Below, piece after piece: positions 53,710 through 63,600 of a stretch of DNA of 64,000 bases. The position numbers and the translations under genes were made by a program. Location: positions 1 through 64,000 of the forward strand of contig JACPVX010000025.1 in NCBI GenBank assembly GCA_016191555.1, given 5' to 3'. The DNA is from Bacteroidota bacterium (GTDB taxonomy: Bacteria; Bacteroidota; Bacteroidia; Cytophagales; Cyclobacteriaceae). Positions within the stretch are counted from its first letter, which is position 1. Every line of letters begins with the position of its first letter. The notes beneath the pieces are model-generated. The model made no database searches. It had not been told where the DNA came from and was given only the letters and a program-made list of their open reading frames with translations.

Positions 53710-54603
53710 ATGAAGTATTTCTCCTCCATTTTTCTACACCTGCGTATTCCCTTTTCATTTTTTCTGATGCCGGTTTATCTCTTTGCGTTGGCCATTTCGC
53801 CCAACTTTGCAGAAAGCAGACTGATTTGGTCGTTTATTATTATTCACTTATTACTTTATCCGGCCAGCAACGCCTACAACAGTTATTTTGATAAAGATGA
53901 AAATAGTATTGGAGGTTTGAAGAACCCACCTCCGGTTAACAAGGGTTTGTATTTTACTTCATTGGGTTTTGATTTATTGGCAATCGTTCTAGGGTACATT
54001 CAAATCAACGCCTTATTTGCCATCATGCTGTTGATTTATGGTGTTGTTTCCAAGGCATACAGCCATCCTTCCATTCGCTTGAAAAAATATCCCATTGCCG
54101 GTTGGCTGACCATTGGGGTATTTCAAGGGTTCTTCACTTTTTTAATGTGCTATGTTGGCATCAATGGTTTTGAATTAAGTAATCTTGCGCAAGCCAAAGT
54201 ATTAATTCCCGCCTTGTTAACCAGCATTATGTTGTGGGGCAACTACCCGATGACGCAAGTCTATCAACATGAAGAGGACACTAAGCATGGAGATAGAACC
54301 ATCAGTTTAATGCTCGGCATACGAGGTACTTTTGTTTTTGTTCAAGCTTTGTTTGCGGTCGCTACCATTTGCTTTGTCATTTATTTCAATCAGTTTCATA
54401 CACTCCAAGTAGCTTATGCATTTTTAGTGGCGTTGGCCCCGGTGGTAATCTTTTTTATGTATTGGTTTTATTTGGTTTGGAAGGACTCCACACAGGCCAA
54501 TTTTGGCTACACCATGTGGCTCAATTTTATCTCCTCTTGCTGTTTAAATGGATTTTTCGCTTACCTCTGGGTAGCCACCAGCCATTTAGATCAGTATTTC
54601 TAA
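53710..54603 (+). CDS. UbiA family prenyltransferase (PKS-linked)
   Basis: A 297-residue membrane protein with about eight or nine helices. The first Asp-rich motif is NSYFDKDENS (residues 57-66), the second YSHPSIRLKKYP; the pair binds prenyl diphosphate and magnesium. A third loop has YQHEEDTKHGDRTIS. UbiA enzymes prenylate aromatic rings, which suits an aromatic product of the adjacent type III PKS. The gene is divergent from the PKS, 80 bases apart, so a shared promoter region is possible. Substrate not shown. Confidence 0.9.
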   Translation: MKYFSSIFLHLRIPFSFFLMPVYLFALAISPNFAESRLIWSFIIIHLLLYPASNAYNSYFDKDENSIGGLKNPPPVNKGLYFTSLGFDLLAIVLGYIQINALFAIMLLIYGVVSKAYSHPSIRLKKYPIAGWLTIGVFQGFFTFLMCYVGINGFELSNLAQAKVLIPALLTSIMLWGNYPMTQVYQHEEDTKHGDRTISLMLGIRGTFVFVQALFAVATICFVIYFNQFHTLQVAYAFLVALAPVVIFFMYWFYLVWKDSTQANFGYTMWLNFISSCCLNGFFAYLWVATSHLDQYF

Positions 54604-54659
54604 CAAATCAACAACTTAGAGTCAACCGATTAAATGTCAGTTGATTAAGAAATTTTGTT

Positions 54660-54667
54660 TAGCTTTG
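54660..54667 (+). promoter_or_regulatory. Candidate -7 promoter element for the giant surface protein
   Basis: TAGCTTTG matches TAnnTTTG and lies 21 bases before the ATG at 54689. Upstream TTG at 54641-54643 is a poor, closely spaced -33 candidate. Confidence 0.4.
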
Positions 54668-54688
54668 TTATCCCCTAAAACCTAAATT

Positions 54689-57600
54689 ATGAAACAGCTC
54701 CCCCTTTGGCTGCTTTTAGTACTTATTTCTTGCCCTTTTCTATCAAAAAGCCAATCTCCCGGTGGCGTTAGTACCAATCTAAAAACATGGGTAAAAGGTG
54801 ACGTAGGTGTTACTGGCACCACTAATGTAAGCTTATGGGCAGACCAAAGCGGCCTGGGAAATAACTTTTCGCAGGGCACAGTAGCCAATCAACCGGCCTT
54901 GGTTACAAGTGATATTAACGGCCATTCTACCATCAGCTTTTCAGGAAGCACAACCATTATGACCCCTGGTGCGGCTGTGGCTAATTTGAATACAACCGTA
55001 TTTACCGTTGCGTTGCCCAATGTAAATTCAAATTGGCGAACGATGTTTCGTGGCACCACGGCTGATCACCCATTAATTGTTCAATCAGGAGGCACTACAT
55101 TAGGCTATTATGACAACGATAATGGTGGTTTGCAATCGAGCGGTTTTACATGGCTTCAAAATGAGATAGCGGTTGTGGGTCTAGAAATGCGAGCAGGCGA
55201 TGTGAACTTTCGTAAAAATGGGGTGCAAGGTTCGTCTACTGCTACCATCAATTTGGCAGGACTTAGCTTGAACTTTTTCGGTAACTATCAAGGCAACAAT
55301 CAACCTTTTGGAAGAATTGCCGAAACAATTATTTATAATTCTGCCACAGCTCTAACAACCACTGAAAAGGAAAAGATAGAGAGTTATTTGGCAATCAAAT
55401 ATGGCCTGACATTAGCGCACAATTATTTGGCTAGTGATGGATCAGTGTTGTGGGATGTGACCACCAATGCAGGCTTCAATAACAACATCACGGGTGTTGG
55501 CCGCGATGATGCTTCTGCCTTAGACCAACAAGCTTCTAGCAGCATCAACGCGACAGGTTCTTTGCGAATGGACGAAGGAGGTGCTTTTGCCAGCGATTTG
55601 AATTTTATCCTGTGGGGCGATAACGGCTCTTCTGGCACGAACGCGAATGTGGCTTCACCTTATTTTTTTAGGTCTTCTAAAATTTGGCGCGCTGCGGTAA
55701 AAGGTACTCCCGGCAATGTCACCTTCTCAGTCAATCTCCAAACTATTGGATTTCCCGTTACCGCTTCGGCAAGTGACTATGTTCTATTGAAGGATACAGA
55801 TACAGATTTTTCGTCTGGGGCAACTACCCACACAACAGGTGCTAGTTTAGTTGGCAATACGTTGACTTTTACAGGAGTGAGTTTTACCAATGGAGATTAC
55901 TTCACAATTGCGGCTGCTAATGCAGGGTTACCGGGTGGAGTAGCGGGGCCAATATTTTGGGTAAAGGGTGACGTGGGAGTTACCGGAACCACCGATGTAA
56001 GCAATTGGGCCGATCAAAGTGGATCTTCCACCAATGCCACTCAAGCTACTCTTGCTAATCAGCCATCACAGCTTACAAATGATCTGAACTTTCATTCGAC
56101 AATTGATTTCTCTGGCACAACTGATTTCTTCTCCATCACGAATGCACCGGCCAATTTAAACTCAACCGTTTTTACGGTAGCTGTGCCACGTGTAAACTCT
56201 AACTGGCGCACGATGTTTAGAGGAACGGCTAGTGATCATCCGTTGATTATCCAAAGTGGAGGTACTGGACTTGGTTATTATGATGGCGATAATCTCGGAT
56301 TTAAATCCAGTGGTTTCACGTGGCTACAAAACGAAGCTGCATTGGTTGGTTTAGAAATGAAAGCTGGCGATGTGAATTTCCGAAAAAACGGTGTGCAAGG
56401 AGCTTCCATAGCAACGATCAATTTAGCCGGATTGAATCTCAACTCATTTGGAAATTATACTACCAACAGTCAGCAATTTGGACGTATTGCCGAAACCATT
56501 ATCTACAATTCCGTAACACCTCTTACGGCTACTGAGAAAGAAAAAATTGAATCGTACCTAGCCATAAAATACGGCATTACTTTATCACACAACTACCTCG
56601 CCAGCGATGGCACCGTTCTATGGGATGTAACTGCCAATGCAACGTATAATAACAATGTAACGGGTGTCGGTAGAGATGATCTTTCATCATTGGATCAGCA
56701 GAAGTCGCTGAGTATAAATGCGGCCGGATCGGTTACACTCGACAAGGCAGCATCGTTCCCTACCGACAAGAGTTTTATTGTGTTTGGCGATGACGCAGGC
56801 GCAGGCTCCAGTTCGAATGTGGCTAATACCTATTCCGCCCGTGCCACCAGAATTTGGAAAACAGCTGTGACAGGCGTACCGGGCTCGGTCAATTTCAGTA
56901 TTAATCTTCAAACCATCGGATTCCCAAATACGGGTACCGCCACTGATTATGTGGTGTTAAAAGATACCGACACAGATTTTAGTACAGGAGCCACCGCACA
57001 CTCCACAGGAGCTGCTTTAGTAGGAAATACGTTGTCATTTACCGGTGTAACTTTTAATGATGGTGAGTTCTTCACCATTGCAGCTGCTAATGTTTCATTG
57101 CCTGGAGGTATTGCGGGTAATCTAACGGTATGGTTAAAATCAAATAATGGTTTGGAAAAAGCAGGCAATGTAGCTGCATCAAATGGCGATGCCGTGGTTC
57201 GCTGGGTAGATCAAAGTGGATTCGGTAGAAATTATACCGCTGTTGCCGGTCCGACCCTGCAATCCAATACACTTAACTTTAACCCATCAGCTGAAATTTT
57301 GGCGGGTGGTTTTGATGCTCCTGTAGGTTCGGAATTATCCAACGACTGGACAGTGTTTTTTATCTCACAAAAATTAGCTTCTGATAACAACGGACGATTA
57401 TTTGATGGACACACCGGAAATTTTTTGTGGGCGCACTGGAACGTCTACACCAACAGCATTTACTTGAATGCAAATCCGGCTAACCATAATACCGGGGTGG
57501 CGACAACGGTGGGCATTCAAAATTTACATTTACATTCTTATAAGCGAGAATCTGCGGGCGGCACTTTGGAAGCGCGAGCTGACGGATCGTTGTTGAACAC

Positions 57601-60600
57601 TTTTGGTTCGAGCAATAGTGCTAACGGTATCCGCATCGATATCAACGCAGGACAATTTGCAGCTTCGGAAAGTTCAAACTCTCGTGTAGGTGAGATGATT
57701 ATTTACAACTCAGCATTAGCATCTACCGATGTAAATAAAATTGAAAGTTATCTCGGTATTAAATATGGTATTACGCTTACGCATGATTATGTAGCAACGA
57801 ATGGTGCTACACTTTGGAATGTAACAACCAATGCAGGATTTAATAATAACATAACTGGTATCGGGCGTGATGATGAAGCCGGATTAAATCAGCCAAAATC
57901 ATTAAGCATGAATGCGACCGGATCGGTAACCCTTGATAAGGGCGGTGCATTTGCAACGAATAAGGATTTTATTTTGTGGGGTGATAATGGATTGACTGGA
58001 ACAAACGCTAACATTCCGGCAGTGTATTCAGCGCGTAGCAATAAGATTTGGAAAACACAATTAAACGGAACGCCAGGAGCCGTTGACTTTAGTGTTAATC
58101 TTTTAACGATGGGATTCCCAAATTCTGGCAATGCAGCAAGCTACGTATTGCTAAAAGATACAGACACCGATTTCAGCACAGGTGCTACAGTACATAGTGC
58201 AGGAGCTTCCATCGTTGGAAATACATTATCATTTACAGGCGTAACTTTTAATGACGGAGAGTTTTTTACAATAGCAGCATCTAACCTTGTTTTGCCTGGA
58301 GGAATTGCCGGAACGGTATTTTGGGTGAAAGGTGATGTAGGAGTAACCGTGACAACAGATGTCAGCAATTGGGCTGATCAAAGTGGAATTGGGAACGATG
58401 CTTTTCAGAACAATGCGGCCAATCAGCCTTCTTTATTAGCTAATGCTATCAATTTTCATTCTGCCATTGATTTTTCTGGAAGTACCGATATCATGACACC
58501 CATTACAGCACCTACTAACTTAAATACAACTGTATTTACGGTTGCGGTGCCAAATGTAAATTCAAATTGGAGAACGATGTTCCGTGGAACTGTTGCTGAT
58601 CATCCGCTGATTGTTGAATCAGGAGGCACGCGCTTAGGCTATTACGACAACGACAATGTTGGTTTCAAAGTTTCTGGCTTTACCTGGCTGCAAAATGAAA
58701 CGGCAATGGTTGCCTTAGAGATGCGCACAGGAGATGTCAACTTTCGGAAAAACGGATCGCAAGGTGCATCCATAGGCACAATCAATTTGGCAGGTTTGAA
58801 TCTAAACAACTTTGGAAATATTCAAGGTGGGTCACAACCATTTGGTAAAATAGCAGAGACTATTATTTTCAATACGACATCTCCTTTAACAACTACAGAA
58901 AAGGAAAAGATCGAAAGTTATTTGGGCGTGAAATATGGCCTCACATTAACTCATAACTACATCGCTGGAGATGCTTCAATTTATTGGGATCTTACTGCTA
59001 ATACGGGATATAATAATAATATTACTGGCGTTGGCCGCGATGATGTATCGGGGTTGGATCAACGTAAATCCAAGAGCTCGAATAGTGGTTCTGTTTTGAC
59101 GTTAGAAAAAACATCGTCATTTACATCGAATAAAGATTTCTGGATCGCGGGAGATGACGGAGGTTCTTTAGGAGCCTCTACTACTAATACACACCCTTCT
59201 TATCCGATGCGTGTTACTCGGATCTGGAAAGCAGATTTAAATGGAGCTCCGGGGGTAGTTGATATCAGTTTTGATTTGGGAACAGGAATCTATAATAGTG
59301 GTTTGGTGGCTGATTATGCTCTGCTCTTCAAAACAGGCGATACGGATTTTAGTACGGGAGCAACAGCCTATACAGCCGGTGCTAGTATTGTATCGAACGT
59401 AATCACGTTTACAAATGTGCCAATTGCTGATGGAGATTTCTTTACACTTGCATTGCCTCGTGTAGTCGCTCCGGGTGGAGTAATCAATGGTTTGAATGTA
59501 TGGCTAAAGGCCAATGCAGGTGTTTATTCGGATGCTGGAGTTACTGCGGCAACTGATGGGGGTAATGTGCAGCGTTGGGGTGATCAAACTACACTATCGA
59601 ATCATGCTTCAAATACAGGTACCCCTGTATGGAATTCTTCTAACAACCTGATCAACTACAACCCAACCGTTTATTATGACGGTGTGAGCGGTCATAACTT
59701 GACATATAATCCTACTAATCAATACACTGTTATTACGATGGGCAGAATGGAGGGTACGCAGAACAAGAGAATGTTTGCCAGCCGATCTGGTAACGTATTG
59801 CTTGGCACTTGGAATGGCCGAGAAGATGTTTTGTATCTGGACGCCAACCCCAGCTTGCTCACTGGCCTTGCGGCCAGTACTAATCCCAAATTGTACGCCA
59901 CCACACGAGCAACCTCTGGCGTTTATCAGTTTTTGCGAAATGGATTAACACTTTATTCTGGAGCATCGTCATTTAATTCAACGGTTCGGTTAGCCATAGC
60001 AAACGGAGGTGCATCCGGAATAGGCGAAGCAAGTAAGGCTTATGTTTCAGAAGTCATTCAATACGATCGTGATTTGTCAGCGGTAGAATTGAATAGAGTT
60101 AATTCATATATGGCTATCAAATATGGTGTAACACTTGATCAAACAACTCCTGCCAACTATGTTTCAGCTAACGGCACTGTTGTGTGGGATGGTACCGTTA
60201 ACTCAGGATACAAATACAACATTGCAGGTATTGGTCGCGATGATGCTTCTGGCTTAAGTCAGCCGAAATCAAAAAGTATTAATATAGGTGCTCCAGTCAT
60301 TGTAGATAAAGGTGGAGCATTTGGAACCGATTTGGATTTTATGGTATGGGGTAGCAACAGCGCATATTTAACACCAACCAATGTCAATGCACATCCGTCT
60401 TATCCGTATCGTGTTGGGAAAATTTGGAAAGTCGATGTTTCGGGTACACCAGGAACTGTCTCAGTGAGCTTTGATCTGAGTGCCGGTATTTACAATACCA
60501 ACAACCCGACTGACTACGCATTGCTTATTAAAAATGCCGATAACAACTTCAGCACAGGTGCAACCGCGCATACTACCGGTGCAGCGTTTAATGGAACCAT

Positions 60601-63600
60601 CCTCACATTCACGGGAGTGAATTTTGCAGATGGTGACTTCTTCACGTTGGCCCTGCCCAATGTACCCGCACCAGGTGGCGTGGTGAACGATATGACATTA
60701 TGGTTAAAATCAGATAAAGGTGTATCCGGTGTAGCAAATGCTTCTGAGTGGGACGACCAAAGTGGTAATGGATTTAATGTGCTGCAATCTGCCGCGGGCA
60801 ATCAACCATCCATTCAACCAAACAGGATAAACTTTAACCCCACATTACAATTTGATGGAGCGAACGATTATCTATCACTAACTGGAGGTATTTTGGGAAA
60901 TGCAAATACCTTCACGGATGTATACGCATTTGTAGTTTCTCGAACCAATACGATCAGTACCAGTTCGATTTTCTTTGAAAACGCTAGCGGAGCAAGTCCA
61001 CAATTTAATTTCCATTCGCCCTGGAGTGATAATAATTTATATTGGGATGCCGGTAACACGGGAACAAATCGTTTGGCAGTTAATTGGGGAGGGAACATCA
61101 ACACTCCATTTATGTGGGCCTTGCAAGCCAGTACAACGGCTACGCCAAGTGGTGCACGTCAGGATATTTATCGAAATGGTTTCCGCATGGCCAATGATGC
61201 AACCATGAATGCTTTCACAGGAAACAATAATAATTTCTTCATCGGCTCGAGCTCAACAACTTCTAATTTCTACAATGGAGACATTGGTGAAGTTATCATT
61301 TATACAGGCCCATTGACAATACTAAAAACGCAACAGATTCAAAGTTATTTGGCGTTGAAGTATGGAATAACCATTACCGCTTTTGATTACATCTCCTCAG
61401 CAGGCACATCTGTTTACCGTAATACTACAGTACAAGCAAGCTATGCACGAGATATTGCAGGTATTGCACGCGATGATAATTCTGCATTGGATCAACGGAA
61501 ATCAAAAACCATCAATACTACGGGTGATCTAATTACTATTGCGAATGGAAATTTTACCTCACCAACTGCTTTCGCCAACAATTTGGAATCACTCGTATGG
61601 GGACATAATGGTCTAGTAACGCAAGCGGACGCGGCTACACCTGCTTACACACATAATGGAGTTAGTATTGTTCGACAAATCGCAAGGGTATGGTCGACCG
61701 AAAAAATTGGAGCCCCTTCGGGCAACGCTATAGTAGAGGTAGATCTAAGTACGGTAATAGGCCCAAGCGGAGCGGGTACAAACAATACGGCAGATATCCG
61801 ACTGTTAATAGACAACGATGCCACATTTGGTAATGCATCTGCTAGTGAACGTGCATATGCGGCATCTTCGGTTACGGGTAATAAAATTTATTTTACGGTA
61901 CCCTATGCTGATGTCCCTTCCAATCAGGGATTCTTTACTGTTGGTTCAATCAATGCAACTACTGCACCATTAACAACACCCTCACCTGGTGGACTGGCCG
62001 TTGATTTACGTTTGTGGATAAAAGCTGATGCGGGAGTAACCGGTGGCGCCACTGCATCTTCTTGGACGGATCAGGGCCCGAATGCCTTTGTGTTGAACCA
62101 GGCAAATGGGGCAAATCAGCCAACCGTAATTGCGACAGGAACAAATAGTAATCCAGCTATTCAATTTGATGGTGTGAGTGACGATATGACCATCACCAAT
62201 GGTGTGTTTAAAACCTTGACGCATTCAGATGTTTATATATACGCTGTATCCAAAGCGTTGACTGTTAAATCAGCCAAACTAACCAACGAGAATACAGCCA
62301 GCGGTCAATCTGGGTTTTATGCTCCATGGGTAGATAATAATATTTACTGGGATGCTGGTGACGCTGGTGCTAACAATCGATTAGTTACTGCATGGGGAGC
62401 AACCACCAATATTCCTTATTTATGGTCGGTTGGTGCAAGTACCACGGCTACGCCTTCTACCGCTAAGCAAGACATACTTAGAAATGGTTTACGTATTGGA
62501 AATGATAATACGTTTACTGCTTTTACAGGAAGCAATTCCAATTTTACTCTCGGTTCTCAGGCGGGCAACAATTTTTACAATGGCGAGTTATCTGAAATGA
62601 TCATTATCACCAGCTCGTTGACAAGTGCACAACAACTTCGTCTGCATAGTTATTTGGCAGTGAAATATGGTATCACGTTAGATCAAACGACTCCGCAAAA
62701 TTATGTCGCTTCTGATGGAACCGTAATTTATGACGCAGTGGCAACCAATAGCGGATTCCGTGCAGATATTGCTGGAATCGGAAGAGATGATATTTCCGCC
62801 TTGGATCAGCGCAAATCACAAAGTGTAAATACACGCTCCGCCTTGCAAATCGATAAGGGTGGAGCTTTCGCAACAGACAAAACATTTTTAATGTGGGGCA
62901 GCGACAACGCGGTGCTAGGTCTTACCACTAGCAATGCACATCCATCGCTTACCTATCGCGTAAGCCGTACTTGGCGCACCGACTTCACAGGGGCGCCAGG
63001 CGCTGTTGATGTAATCTTCGACCTCACTGCCGGAATTTACAACAGTGGCAATGCCGCAGACTATTTATTGTTAGTCAAAAATTCAAATTCAAACTTTGCA
63101 ACAGGTGCTACTACCTATGCCGGTACGCTGGTAGGCAGTCGACTTACCTTTGCAGGAATTAATTTTGCCGATGGTGATTATTTCTCACTGGGTGTTGCTA
63201 ACATGCCTGCTCCCGGAGGTGTAGTTCCTAATATGCATTATTGGGTGAAGGCAGATGCAGGAGTTACTGGAGCGGCTACAGTATCAGCATGGGCAGACCA
63301 AAGTGGAAATGGGTTTAATGTTTCGCAAGCCTCAGCGGCTAATCAACCTACCCTGCAAAATAACCGCACCAATTTCAATCCTGCATTGCAGTTTGATGGT
63401 ACCAATGATCAACTCACTCTCTTTGGTGGTATTATGGGAACTTCTACCTATACAGATTTTCATGCCATTATGGTGGCCAGAACTAATACGGTGGCGGCAA
63501 CTTCTGCGTTTTATGAAAATCAATCAGCGGGTGGACGCATCAATCTTCATCTTCCATGGAGTGATAATAATTTGTATTGGGATGCGGGTTCAGCAGGAGG

